Source: Austropuccinia psidii (taxonomy: Eukaryota; Basidiomycota; Pucciniomycetes; Pucciniales; Sphaerophragmiaceae). From it: a stretch of DNA of 64,000 nt. A model generated the notes under the pieces. The model was given only the letters and a program-made list of their open reading frames with translations, searched no databases and was not told where the DNA came from. The stretch is from the NCBI GenBank assembly GCA_023105745.1, contig JALGQZ010000005.1, positions 66,419,019 to 66,483,018 on the forward strand. Direction: 5' to 3'. A program made the translations under genes and the position numbers. Below, piece after piece: positions 20,751 through 32,765 of this stretch. Position 1 is the stretch's first letter. Every line of letters starts with the position of its first letter.

Positions 20751-21569
20751 ATATCTCAAAGGCCCAAAGTAATAATGAATATAAAAGTAAGATTATTTAG
20801 AAAAATAATACTACACCTGAGTTAGATAAATGAATAGCTTAAAATTAAGCTTAAAACACCTGTGAAAATGAAGTTGTCCAGAAAAATGGAATATAAATGA
20901 TTCATAAAAAAGAAATTATTTCTATATCAAAAAATTATTTAGTTTTGTGTGAGATATTTTTACCAGTATAAACATTATTTAGGACATGAGAAAAAATTAA
21001 TACAGTAGATGATTTTGGTGGAAAATGTTTATATTCTCATAAATAATATTTTATAAGCTGAAGTTTTGATTCCAAATAAAAGTTACAGATTGATCTCATG
21101 TGATTGTGCGGAGATCTGATAGGATTTACTTATTTCAGTTATAAAAGGCAATGAAGTTCATGTAAAATACTTCCACAAATGTTTATGAAAAAAGTCTCTT
21201 TCCCTGTGGTAAATGAGTTTTGTTTCATAATGTCTTGTATCAATGAATGAGGGATATGTAATGTATGAGGAAAAAAATCATTAGAAATCAATGATATTCT
21301 ATTCCAATTGAGTAGAATTCTGCTTGACCAAACCTGCAGTTGAAAATATCTGCAAAAGAACTGTAAGGTTAGAGCCAAGGTTGAGATTAAGGTTGGACCT
21401 GTTATCCCTGTTGGTGGGGGTAGCATTCTTTTGATGGTGAAAGATCCTGAAAACAAATATTATATGTATTCAAACAAGCTAAGTGAAAATCTTTCAAAGA
21501 AAAAAAACAAATACTGAGTTGATGAATGTATGAAATTGAATTCACAATCACTTATATAAGTGCAATGTT
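20751..21569. other. AT-rich sequence, no recognisable gene
   Basis: The 105-residue open frame at 21139-21456 on the minus strand lies just downstream of a Harbinger remnant but shows no motif I recognise. It may be decayed C-terminal or flanking sequence of that element. Nothing else stands out. Confidence 0.4.
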
Positions 21570-22090
21570 GTGATGATATGAGTATAGGAAGTTTTGCTAA
21601 ATAACCTGAGTCACCTATCAAGAAAGAATTTGGTTGTAAACCTGAAATTCCATTATTAAATCGTGAGAAACTTGAGATTGTCTGGAAGCAAAACCATCAT
21701 GAACAGACCCTGGAAGCCCACCATATCTCTTTAAGCAAATAATGAGTAATTAATAATTTTTATTGATATTATTAAAGCACACCTTTTTCAAATTATAATC
21801 TCCATCAACTATGAATTGAACTATGAGAGAATTCAAACCTTTTCAATTAGCATATGAGCTCCAATGATTTTTAGGAGGTAAAATTAATGGTATATGCTTT
21901 CCATCAATTGATCCCACAATATTTTACAATCCACTTTTTCTCCTAAATCATTCCCTTATCGAATTCCATGCATCTTCATCATCTAAATTGGGTATCCTAG
22001 TTCACAAAGTTTGTAGAGTGATTTCTATTGGTAAATAATAATTTAAAGGACTCTCCCAATTTTCCAATCATTTATAATTAAAAGGATGTA
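21570..22090 (-). pseudogene. PIF/Harbinger transposase remnant 1
   Basis: Seen on the minus strand, with stops and frameshifts: VGSIDGKHIPL (21903-21926), followed by a Lys/Asn and Tyr-Ala-Asn block (PPKNHWSSYAN); then, after an intron-like interval, GLPGSVHDGF (about 21690-21715) and FLIGDSGYLAKLP (21590-21625). These are the DDE nuclease signatures of Harbinger (HARBI1-like) transposases: the first Asp in GSIDG and the second in GDSGY. The third acidic residue is not located. An intact copy would cut and paste the element. No terminal inverted repeats were identified, so the element's extent is unknown. It is too broken for any product. Confidence 0.65.
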
Positions 22091-23300
22091 ATTCAAAACA
22101 TCCACACATGCCTTGCAAGAAGGCGCCTTTTCAGTTTTGAATATATAATTTAAGAATTCATATTATGTATTAAAATGCATTAAGAGAAGAGATGAATCCT
22201 CTTCTCAAAATGAAAAGCACTCTTAGATTAATGATAAAAAAGATCCTCTTATAAGTAGCTAAGATAGTTAGATCATCCTTTTAGATAAATTCACTCTAGC
22301 TTAACATAAATCGAGTCAATGGTACTTGTACCAATCACCCATTTACCCTTAACATTTTGTGTCTTACACTTTTCCTAGATGTGCTCAGTGTTGCTACTGC
22401 TCCTTCTTGCTTGTTCTAATCAAAGGTATCTATAACTTGGCATTCAGTATGCTCTTATATGATTTTCCATGTACCATTTAACATAATGCCACTCCAAAAT
22501 TCTCTTCCCTGGTTATTCCAATTATTTTGAAGATTACTCTTTAATGAACTGATCAACCAAAAAAATTTCCTTTGAGATTTGAAATAAACCCACAAAGACT
22601 ACATTGTAATATAAAAATCTATGATCACGCAGATTGAAGCACTTTGAATTTTCAAAAGAAGTTCTCTATTGCTTGCCCCTATATCTTATCACTTGTGTTT
22701 GTGAAAAAAAGAATTGATATTGTTGCTATAAAGACAATTAATTTTGAGTCATCCAGTTTTTAGAATATTAAATTTTTGGAAAGTTAAAAATAAATATAAA
22801 ACAGAGAGAAAATATTGAACTCAAAATATCAAACTTTTTTGGCTAAAGGGAAAACTTGATTGCAAAATAAACTAAAAACAGAAAGTTTGTAAACAGCAGT
22901 TTTTATTTTGAATAGAATTTTATTTTGCTTTATATTTGAAGTTAGATTGAGTTAATTAAAAAAGAAACTGGATTTATTTTTGATTTGTTTTTGGAAATGT
23001 GTTTATAAAATCCACCTAAATCTGAATCACATGTGTATTATGCCCTCAATAAAGAAACAAAATTACATTAATATCTACAAGTAGGCTTTTAGATAAAAAT
23101 GAAAATCTCAAGTTGAAGTATCATTTAATTGAGGATAGCTCAGCTGAAAAACTGGGAAGGAGCTATATATACATCTTTGATAGGTACATACTGAGAAAGT
23201 AAGCTTGAATTTAATTTATAATACAATATTAACCTTCCTGTCATGTCATAACTAATTGATTCACATTTAATGACATAAAATCAAGGACCTTTGTGGTGCA
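22091..23300. other. AT-rich sequence between Harbinger remnant and downstream ORFs
   Basis: No open frame above background and no repeat seen. It would be the intergenic part of a two-gene Harbinger element if the ORFs at 23301-23908 belong to it, but this is speculative. Confidence 0.4.
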
Positions 23301-23908
23301 ATGGCTGGAAGGGGCCTCCATGATCAACTCAAACAATATTACATGAGTGTTGAGGTGAATGATTGTAATTATGTAATTATTCATAAACTAATATTTTCAC
23401 TTGAGTCTTTCAGGTTTGAAATTAGTTCAAGGGAACAAATTTTCAAAGCCTTGAGGAAAATGACAGTGGAGGCTAGGAGCTGGGTGATTTGGTTTAAGGG
23501 GGCCATAGTCAGAATTCAATAGATCCTTATAATGAAGAGTTAATCTTCAGATGTAACAATAAAATTAAAAATGGTATGGCAAGAGCCTCAAATCCTTCAA
23601 CTGATGCTGTTGATATGGAGGGTATAGTTATTAGAGATAATAGCAATGATGTTTATAATGATAGAAATAGAGAAGGAGAAAAAATAAATGATCAATTATT
23701 TACTATGTTATCAGAGAGGAGGATAATAAATAATACACTATCTGTCTTATCTCATCTAAACAGCTATCCAACAAGAACTACAAATACTCAGTCACATTTA
23801 TATGATTCAGTGCTAGGGAATTTAAATTTAAATAGGAAAAGAATGATAATTCCCTTATTCACTTTAATTAACCAATGTAAGGATAGAGCTGAAGATCCAG
23901 ACATATGA
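23301..23908 (+). pseudogene. Hypothetical protein, two open frames joined by a frameshift
   Basis: Frame one (23301-23522, 73 residues, starting MAGRGLHDQLKQYY) and frame two (open from about 23512 to 23908, ending RAEDPDI) abut with a frame change near 23512-23520. Composition is protein-like in an otherwise AT-noise region: FKALRKMTVEARSWVIWFKG in the first, and an Asn/Asp/Arg-rich linker plus LNLNRKRMIIPLFTLINQ in the second. I do not recognise the family. Its divergent placement beside Harbinger remnant 1 recalls the two-gene layout of Harbinger elements, whose second gene is Myb-like, but no Myb/SANT tryptophan pattern is visible. It may equally be unrelated. Confidence 0.35.
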
Positions 23909-24630
23909 CTAAGAAAGTTACCATAAAAGAAAGATTATGAAAGGTATGTACAAGAAGAGAAACAATAAAAGTAAAAAGCATAAAAAAGGGAAAGAGAATG
24001 ACAGAATTGGTGTGAACAAATTTTGGAGAATAAATAAATGCATCATGAGGCCAAAAGAAAAAAAAACAATCAGATTATGATGACTAAAATATCCTGTTTT
24101 ACCCCTCCCAATATCATCTCAAAATATTATAATTAGGTATAATATCTGAATATTATTTTTATTCTTTGTAATTTAAAATAAGACTCAAAATCATTATTGC
24201 TAACATAATAATTTACCTTTTTTCCCCTTTGTCTCTTGAATTCTGTATCAATGTATTTTCTAATAGAATAATAATGAATTTATATGTTCTCAATCAATAT
24301 AGTGCAAAAATGATAATTCTAACATAGAAATGAAAAATTGAAATAAATAAATTTTAATTTGGAAATTTATAACAAATAACCTAGCTATTGGTATATTTTA
24401 TTTATTAATTTTGTGCTCTGTTTCTGTACATTTCAATTATCAAAAAAAGAGCCCATCATGTTTATTTTTCAGTTATGGAATTAAAGCTTGAATAAATGGA
24501 AAAAATGACTTAGTTTTTAATGATATCTTTTAAAACCCAATTGCTAAAATTTGGAATTAGTGCCAATTGATTGTTCTGATACTTCTATATCATTTACATT
24601 TGAAATGATCCTATCATTCTCATAAATATT
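23909..24630. other. AT-rich sequence, no gene seen
   Basis: Short A-rich runs and no protein-like open frame. It ends with ATATT directly before the LTR at 24631, which is the likely target duplication of that element (right copy ATATG). Confidence 0.5.
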
Positions 24631-26058
24631 TGTCACAGGGGCTCTTGAGAAAAAAAGGGGAGCCTGGCACTCAGGAGTCAAGCACTCACTTGGAGGACTC
24701 CAAAGCAATAAAGGAATAACTGAAGATTCTATTTATTTAAGAAAGATTAAGGGAAGTAAAAATATGAAAAAGATACTAGAAGAATATAGAGGCCAAATAG
24801 GACAAAGAAAATACAAACACCAAAGAGCCAACCAATTGAATTCTCAATTCACTATTTCAACCTTCCAGAAAACACGATGAAATTAGTATAGGATATGACC
24901 ATAAAAATCCACTGACAGGTGAATAAGAAAGTGCAAATGACTGACTTATGAAGATCAGTATTAACCTTCAAGAATGCAAAGAAAATATCAATAAAAAATA
25001 CAATAGATTAATAAACTGGGAAAAAGGTCCCCAGGTGTGAAAAGGTGGCCAGTATATGTGAAAAGATGAAAGACTGATCCTGGAGAGTTGATAACCCAGC
25101 TGTATTGACTGTTTTTGCATAATACAGATCTGGACATCTTGAGAACTGAACTGTGTGTCTTGAATTGACCCAAAAGGTCAAATACCATACAGATAGCCTG
25201 AATACAGCCTGTATGGACAAATTGAGCTGTGGAAGGAGTGATGGAGCTCTTGATTCCTTGAAAATTGATTTTATAAACAACAGCCACTTGGAATTTGCCT
25301 TGAATAACAATGGGCCAGTATTCCCTTGGGGGCAATACTGCTCAATTGAAATGACCAGGACTTGAAGGTACAGGTGATTAGATGTCCTCTAATGGTCGTC
25401 TGGATACCACTACAGATTGCAAGCTTTAGTGAATGGGACCTTCCTTCCATATGGAATGATGGAATGGCTACTTGAAATAAGAACAATCAATGAAGTCTTG
25501 AAAGCATCACCATTGAATTACTGAGGAAAATTGGTGTATAACTATATAAAATACCATATGTGCCCCATTCTTGGTCCCTGCAGTTTTGGGCCCATTGATA
25601 AGGAAGGGTTTCCCTTTTCTTGAGAGAAATCCCTGCTGAAGTTGACTGGTAGCCTCTGGTAGCTTCCAGAGGCCATGACTTTATTCTTAAGGGTCCATGG
25701 AAAAAAAGGTCATCCTTGAGGTTTTGGGTCATTTTTGGCCTTTGGGATTGGTGGGCCCCCTTGTGATTTGAAAACCACCTGAAATTGGGGCCAAAGATCC
25801 AGCTCCTTCTGCCCTCATTGGATTTATGCCCAAAAGTGCCTAAAAGGTCCCATGGTCTGTTGGAAATGATAAATGGCCTATGGACCATGCCCCACAGGGG
25901 TCCTGAATTTCCCAAAAAGGCCATTTAGGCCAAAGATGCCCTAATGAAAGGGGGTGGACCAGAGGACCTGGGAATAGGCCCCTGCAATGTGGAGAAGACC
26001 CTCAAGGCCCAATTAAGTGAGATGGACTGAGGAAAAGGGATAATGTAAATGGCAACAG
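24631..26058 (-). repeat. 3' LTR of second-family element, first piece
   Basis: Aligns collinearly to 34673-36050 (GGGCTCTTG, ACTCACTTGGAGG, CAGTATATGTGAAAAG, ATTCCCTTGGG, GGTCATCCTTGAGG). It is interrupted after GGCAACAG at 26058 and resumes at 28138. Open frames within it such as 25487-25924 on the minus strand are LTR noise. Confidence 0.9.
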
Positions 26059-28137
26059 TGTGGGAACTCCTTTTGTTAAGGGATAAATAATAGGCAGTAC
26101 CTTGAGGGGGAAATTATTGGTGAGTTGTTTTGAATTTCAAAAAGAGTCAATAAACATGGGTGCTAAGGTGTATTAGCTTCCACTCTAAATATACTGAAAA
26201 ATATACCCTTTTTTGATGGGATCACAAATCAATTATTTAGTTTTGTGGCTTTTAATTTAGATAATTTTCTTCAGCAGTCTCTATTAGTCTGTGAATAAAA
26301 TATCAATAGGATAATAATGGTAATATTTAATATTTTTTTAATACTTGAGGTTTTCTTAACTTGTTATTGATTGAAAAATTCTTTTTAATTAATTCTTCTA
26401 GGATTTCTTCTTTCAATAATTGAGATATTTAAAAAATATTTTTTAGGATCACTATTAATATTAATATCAATCTTGATAGCTAATTAATACTTTTAAAGGT
26501 GAATTAATAATATTATGAATATAGCTATAATAATTGAAGGGTAACATACTTTTTTAAGGGTATTTTTGTTTAACATAAGGGTAAGATATAAATAATATAA
26601 TAGTAATATAATACTATTAGGATCAATATAAATATAATCCAATATACCTAAAGGGGTTATGAGATAGGGTATAAGGACAAGATGATATCCCTTCTATAAA
26701 TAAGGATTATTGATAAAATACATAAGATCACTAATGATCATATCTTAAAACACTACTTTAACATTACTATTATAATGGTAAGACTGTTAAATCATATCAA
26801 ACTCCTTCATTGATATTTTAAATATCTTTCATTGATTAATCATAAACAATACTATAAGATACTGAGGCTTTCTACTTATCTTTTTCAATATCATACTAGA
26901 TTATCCTACTAGAGAAGGGATGGATTGATCCTCAAGATTTTTGTCTGAATAAGAAGCATGGGTGAGAAAAAGGGAGAGAGGCCCTTTATTTATACCTTTT
27001 GGGTCCTCCATAGAGCCTTCCAAAAACAAGGGACTTAGAAAAAATTCCACCTTGAGACATTTTTTCTGGTGAGAAAATTGAAAATGGTGTGATTTAATCA
27101 AGATATTTCACCATATGTTTGGTTGATTGCACCATTCTGAAGCTTATTATTGTCAGTTCACATCCTTGAGACATTTATTCTAGTGCTTAAATTTGGAATG
27201 GTGTCATTTGTTAAGGATATTGCACCATATGTTTGGTTGATTGCACCATAATTTTTGAGTTATACTGATATTTTGACTAAACGTTATTCTTATTATGCAC
27301 AGCCCTAAGACATTTTTGCTAGTGGTTAAATTTGGAATGGTGTCATTTGATACAGATATTACACCATATCTTTGTTTGATTGTACCATACATTTTAAATT
27401 ATACTGATATTTTAACTAAATTTATGCTTATTATGAACAGCCTTGGAACATTTTTGCTAGTGGTTAAATTTGGAAAGGTGTCATTTGATACAGATATTGC
27501 ACCATATGTTTGGTTGATTGCACCATTTTTTTGAAACTGTATTCTTATCTCTACTAACCTTATTTTTCTTCTGAAAAACCTTTATCTGTATTTAGTTGAG
27601 TATTTTTCTATGTAAAGTTAAATTCATAAATAATACCTGTAATGTTTGGCTATAGGAGTTTAAGTGGAGATTGAGTAATGTAAAACTATTTTAACTTATA
27701 TGTAAGTGTTTGTTTTATGTCAAGAAATGTAACACATGAGGTTGTAAGAGTAATGGTATAACCTATGTAATCTTACACATTTTTATTCATATTTAATATT
27801 TAAACAAGCTGCATTATTTTTAAGCATATTCTTGTACCTAGTATAGAGTGTATAATATCATTCCTCTTCTTTAATCCATGGTATCTCCAGAATTATTCAT
27901 TTTATGAGGTTGAGGCAATATGTGACTATAGGTAAAATTTGATGTATATTCCATTGGAAAACTTATTTTTGTTATTCTGATATAATTTTCTTCCTTTTTT
28001 TGCAACTTTTGTTTTTATCTTTCACTTTTTATCTTTGTTTTCCTCTTAAATATATATTATTATCATTATTATTGATTAAGATTTTAGCTTTGAAATTGTG
28101 GATTTGAGCCTTGGAAGAACTGGTATGGAATACCACA
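26059..28137. mobile_element. LTR-like 2.1-kb insertion (solo LTR?) in the 3' LTR
   Basis: This block is absent from the matching position of the 5' LTR. It starts TGTGGGAACTCC and ends GGAATACCACA, so its ends obey TG...CA with short inverted TGTGG/CCACA. The flanks ACAG (left) and CCAG (right) are a plausible but imperfect short duplication. There is no internal gene. A solo LTR of another family is the simplest reading. Orientation is unknown. Confidence 0.55.
27050..27535. repeat. Tandem repeat, unit about 138 bp, about 3.6 copies
   Basis: Units start at about 27050, 27164, 27303 and 27441. Each contains a form of GAGACATTTTTGCTAGTGG, AAATTTGGAATGGTGTCATTT and TTGCACCATATGTTTGGTTG. The first unit is shorter (114 bp). 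Tandem repeats in LTRs often act as enhancer-like blocks, but no function can be shown here. Confidence 0.85.
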
Positions 28138-28290
28138 CCAGATGTCATTTGATGCAGGATATGGTTTGAGGACAGGTGGGTGTGAACCAAGGGGCACTTC
28201 AAACCACCAGTGGCCAATTGGCCATAAATTGGTACTGGCTAGAATTGCAGTAAAACACTAATTGAGGGGTTCTTTCCCATGGTTGTGACA
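28138..28290 (-). repeat. 3' LTR of second-family element, second piece
   Basis: Matches 36051-36213 (ATTTGATGCAGGATATGG, GTGGGTGTG, CCAATTGGCCATAAATTG). On the minus strand the LTR begins TGTCACAACC at 28290, directly preceded by the purine run AAGGTGGGGGTAT, the polypurine tract. Confidence 0.9.
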
Positions 28291-29039
28291 ATACCCCCAC
28301 CTTGTATGGTGAGCTCTTGAGGTAAAGGTCCTGTTGAAGATGTTGAGATTCATTTGACATAAGGGTTCCAGAGGTGTTGAATTTTGCAACAAAAATTGAT
28401 AACTGATAGAAATGTTGGCACATGAATTGAGGGTGATTTGGTCTCCTTTTGAAATTTGGCTTTGTACTTGTAGGACTTAAAGTTTTGACATGGAATTTTT
28501 CATGAAGAATATAAAGAATTTTTTTTCAAATTAATATAATGAAGAGATAATGAAAGAGAAATAAAAGAAAAGGAGTACATCAGGAGGCTTTCAATCTTCA
28601 TCATGGAGTTGAATTCTGAAATTCTTTTGACCAAGGACCTGAAAAAGGAAATGATGCCAGGTGCTCTCAAAGTGGCCAAGGTGATGCTTTGACAGATTGT
28701 CGGCACCTGAGGAAAGTGCACACCAGGAGGGGAACTTACTTTTGGTAGCTATCAATCCCGCTAGCTCCATAGTATTCAAATGAAAACAAAATAAGGATTG
28801 AATTGAAGTGTAAAAGACTTAGGAATTGCATTGAGAAATGAATGGTGAATTTGTCAAAGTGAAAATGGCCATGAATATTGGAATTGATGTTGAAAGCTTG
28901 GGAAGATATCTGTATCCAAAATTGACAAGTTCTCACAGATTGGGCAAGGTGATGATTACAACAAGAAGGGTAGAATACCTCTAAGGTGCATACTGGGATT
29001 GGGAACTTAATTTTATCAAATGATCTCCCCACCAAGCAG
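28291..29039 (-). other. 3' non-coding interior of second-family element
   Basis: This lies between the chromodomain stop and the 3' LTR. The open frames here (28500-28721, 28736-29035) show no motif. The polypurine tract lies at the left edge. No other feature is recognised. Confidence 0.5.
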
Positions 29040-29612
29040 CATAAACATCAAGCTCTTGGAAAATCATGTCCTGGCTTATCAGAATACAGTTGATGTAAAT
29101 ATTTGACAGGTTCAGGGAAGTTCTTGCAGATTTTAAATGATTCCCAAGTGGGTCTTTCTGGGTCTTTACTGAAACCCTTCCATTCCACAAGATATCATAG
29201 TTTTCCTCTCTTGAGCTTGGCACACAGTACTAGAGAGACTTCCCATTCCTCTTCTTCTTGAATGATAATTGGAGGAGGAGTCTCTTTATTCCTGTTTGGG
29301 ATACTTGATGTTATGACTGGTTCCAGGAGGGAAATGTGGGAGACTTGGTGGATGGACTTCCATTTAGATGGGAGCTTGAGCTAGTAGGCATGAGTACTGA
29401 CTTTCTTCAAGATTGGAAAAGGACAACACCATCTTTATGACAGTTTTCTTGGTGGGTATTGTTGATTTGACTTTCTTGGAGGAAATCCATCCCATATCAC
29501 CAAGATTGAAAACAGGGGGACTTGCTCTACTTTTATCTACATACCTCTTAAACCTGTTTATGGCAACTACCAGTTTTCTCTTGAGATATTTCTGTAATGA
29601 TTGGAGTTTCAA
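29040..29612 (-). pseudogene. Integrase C-terminus and chromodomain, second family
   Basis: Seen on the minus strand: a GPY-type region in 29364-29612 (RASPPVFNLGDMGWISSKKVKST), then a clear chromodomain in another frame at about 29100-29255, with EEWEVSLVL, KLKRGKL, YLVEWKGFSKDPERPTWE. Within it a TGA at 29195-29197 stands where a chromodomain normally has Trp before YLVEWKG. Several indels separate the pieces. The domain type and order confirm a chromovirus. Confidence 0.8.
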
Positions 29613-30330
29613 AGATAGCTTTCCAGAAGGAGTGTCTTTATTGATATGAACTGAGTCAAATTGAGGATCTCTTGCAAAATAGTGAAAAACTGTGATTTTT
29701 TTTGTTGAAGAATGGTCAAAGTTATTGTAGGAAATTTCAGCCAGATAGAGCCAGGTGTGCCAATAATCTTAAAAATAGCTGACATAAATCCAAGGTACTG
29801 ATATAGTATCTGATTTACCCTCTCTGTCTGTCCATAAGTTTCAGGGTGAAAATAAGCTGAAAGGTTTCTTGAAAACTTGAGCTTCTGACAAAGATTGGTC
29901 CAAAAGGAAGAAGCAAAAAGTGAAACTATATCACTGGCAATTCTTGAGGGAAAGCCATACTTTGAGAAAATATTCTTGATCAATGAATGGGCCAAATCCA
30001 GTGAAGTAATTGAAGTCATTGTTGGAATAAATGTTGCCATTTTCTAGAATCTGTTCACTATGACCAGAATTCAGTCAAAGGAATTAGACACTTGCAATTG
30101 AGTGATGAAGTCCATTGAGAGACAGAGCCAAGGATTATTTGGAATTAGAACTGGATTGAGTAGGAAAAACTTCTTGTGATGAATATTCTTGTTTCTTGAG
30201 AGCTATTGACAGGATGAAACACAATCCTTGATAAATTGAGTCATTCTAAACCAGTGGAAATCCTGCTTGACATGTTTGAGAGTCTTCTCTTGGCAAGGGT
30301 GGGTGACTAGAGGATATTCATGATGATTTT
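29609..30330 (-). pseudogene. Integrase zinc-binding and core domains, second family
   Basis: At about 30190-30330 on the minus strand a degraded HHCC region is readable (YPLVTHPCQEKTLK, FIKDCVSSC, then a stop where QC is expected, then SRNKNIHHKKF). At 29609-30040 the core shows SRIASDIVSLFASSFWTNLC (second catalytic Asp) and HPETYGQTERVNQIL (catalytic Glu in TER). The canonical HPETDGQ has changed to HPETYGQ. The first Asp region, near 30050-30150, is interrupted. Non-functional. Confidence 0.82.
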
Positions 30331-30544
30331 GAATTATGCTGAGCTGAATGGTGGGTTCATTTGGGACCACCATCAAATCTTTGGAGAGAAGAAGGGGGCA
30401 AGAATGATCAATAGAATAATATTCAGCAGAGGTACCTTAACCCAGATCTAGGAGGATACTTCTATACTGAGAATATTGCAATAATACCTTCTTAATTGAA
30501 CCAATCAGATTTGGGAGAGAGTTCACGTTGAACGAAATGAGTTT

Positions 30545-31010
30545 TTAGGGTTGGACTTCATCTTCCTTAATGAGTTGTTGAAAATTCATTGTATTCTTTC
30601 TGATGGAATCCTCCCCCCTCTCTGGGTAAATGCTTTCCTGCCCTGATAAGGCATCTGGAAGAGTAGCTAAGCAGTAAGGGAAGTAAGTGATTGAGAAGTG
30701 GAATTTAGAAAGGAATTCAGCCCAGAGGGATTGACAGCAAGTAAGGACCATTGAGGTCATTAAGTATTGAAGAGAGTAATGATTAGTGAGGACTTCATAG
30801 GGAAAGAAAGATAAAGGAGAAAAGAACTCCAGCGCTTGAGAGCCCAGACTATGCCAAGGAGTTCCTTGTAATGAATCTCATAGTTGAGCTCTGCTGGGAT
30901 GAGGTTTCAGCTATCAATTGCAATGGGATGTTTTCCTGAGTCAGAAACTTGACTCAGTACAGCACCCAAGGAATAATCTGAAGCATATGTCTCTTCAATG
31001 TTTGGTACAG
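30545..31010 (-). pseudogene. RNase H and connection region, second family
   Basis: Frames on the minus strand give SDYSLGAVLSQVSDSGKHPI, PAELNYEIHYKELLGIVWAL and, in 30545-30760, AEFLSKFHFSITYFP and LPDALSGQE. This is the usual RNase H run of Ty3-type elements. The first Asp is present in SDYSLG, Glu in YKELLG. The third position (normally LTDH) reads LTNH, so one acidic residue is lost. Stops are present. Confidence 0.75.
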
Positions 31011-31218
31011 AAGGATTGGATGGGGGTGAAAGACTCTTTGATTTGGTGAAAATGGCTGAGAGATTCCTCATTGAGGGGGGAAACTGAACCTTTCTTGAGG
31101 AATTTGGTGAGTGAACTGATTGTATTTGAATAATTCTTGATGAACTGGTGGTATAATTGGCAGAGCCAAGGAATGATTGAAGATCCTTGAAGTTTCTTGT
31201 AGGAGTTCAATCAAGAAT

Positions 31219-32013
31219 TTACTGTAACTCTGATTGGTCAATATTGAGGCCTTCAGAAAAAACAACATAACCCATGTATTCAACACTTGCAGCATGAAAA
31301 AGGCACTTGGACACCTTTGAAAATAGGTTATTAGCCCTGAGTCTGAAATGAAAAGTGGACACATGAGTGACATGTTCTTCCTCAGACTTGGAGAATATCA
31401 TACTATCATCCAGATAAGCCCCTCAGAGAAAGTATCACTCATAAGATTTTGAAAAGAGGCAGGATCATTGCTGAGCCCAAATGGCATAGCCAAGTACTCA
31501 TAAATTCCATATTTGGCTCTAAAATATATCAAGTGTTCATTACCCTCCTTGATTCTGAGAAGGCTATATGCACCACACAAATAAATCCCAGAGAAGATAG
31601 AAAAAAAATTGAAAACAGTGAGGAGCTTATTAATAGGAGGAACAGGATATTTGCTCTTAGTAGTAGCAGCATTGAGTTTGCAGTAATCAACACACACACA
31701 AAGGCCACCAACTTTATTTTTAACAAAGAGGAAAGGTGCCCCTGTTGTACAGGAGCTTTAATGAATGAAATTCAGGCCCTGAGTGTCTCTGACTCTTCTT
31801 TTGAAAAAGAGTAGATGACCCCTCCAGTTCAATATGATGATCACAGGCGAAGTTAGGAGAAAGTGTTTCTGCTTTCACCTTTGAGAATAAATTCAAATAG
31901 TGGTGATAAGAAAAAGGAACAACCTTTATCATGGTTTCGATTTCTTCTGTCTCTTCCTCTTCAGCCCACAACTCCTTGAGGGAGGCATGGTAAGATGAAG
32001 GAGGAAAGTCCAC
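31219..32013 (-). pseudogene. Reverse transcriptase, second family
   Basis: 31720-32013 carries the N-terminal part (VPFSYHHYLNLFSKVKAE, DHHIELEG). 31398-31697 carries CVDYCKLNAATTKSKYPVPP, YGIYEYLAMPFGLSNDPASFQNLM. A frameshift near 31410 leads to the frame in which AYLDDSMIFSKSEEE can be read, so the catalytic YLDD survives, and to the thumb region at 31219-31401 (VSKCLFHAASVEYMGYVV). The motif A Asp position reads IFSGIYLCGAYSLL where IDLRGAY is usual in this family, so an active-site Asp appears lost. Confidence 0.88.
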
Positions 32014-32399
32014 ATTACCATGGAAGAGATGAAGTGAAGATATATAATTATCTTTTCCAACATCTTTTATCTTTTTGTAGACTTCATCTCTAGAGGATAG
32101 TAATTACTGATGGGAATTGAGGGAAGGAATATGGAGAGAAGTTGGAAATGATGGTGTTATAGAATAACCAACCAGAGCTTCCCATGTATTTTCAGAAGAA
32201 AAGTCATTATTGAAAAATGAGAAAGATCATTATATTCCTCATGATCAGGATTAAAGTTGATAAGCCCCTGCATCCACTCAATAGATGGATTAAAATGATC
32301 AAGAAAATCAAAGCGCAATATTAGTTCTTCTCCCTTGGGAGTCTCAATGACTAAAAATTGCTATTCAAAGCTTGGGAAGGAAGGGAGATGAGCTGTATA

Positions 32400-32560
32400 T
32401 TTAATATTTTGAGTCACAAATAAAGAAGGGGACTATGAATAGTCCCAAATGATAATAGGAATCTTGTCCAGGAGTTCTGAAATGGTCAAATCATACCTGT
32501 GAGCAAACTGCTTTGCAATAAATGAGTTGGTAGCACCAGAATCAATTAGAATACTGTAAA
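32400..32560 (-). pseudogene. Aspartic protease, second family
   Basis: On the minus strand one frame reads SILIDSGATNSFIAKQFAHRY (shown here in two parts: SILIDSGATNS and FIAKQFAHRY) and runs on to a stop after WDYS. DSGA is the retropepsin active site; the fragment is short of a full domain because of that stop. It was not obvious from long open frames. Confidence 0.75.
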
Positions 32561-32765
32561 GAACATCAAAAAGAGTAGGAAAAAAAGAATCTAAGGGATT
32601 TATTGACACCAGTATTCATGATGCACAATTGTTCTCTGGGTGGAAAATAGTGAATACCATTTAGCACAACATGATCTTCACTAAGGCTTTTCCCTAGCTG
32701 GGAAATCTTCCTGCTGGTTGGGTAAGCGGGTTTTGAGGCCTTTTGACACAAGCCTCATGAATATG

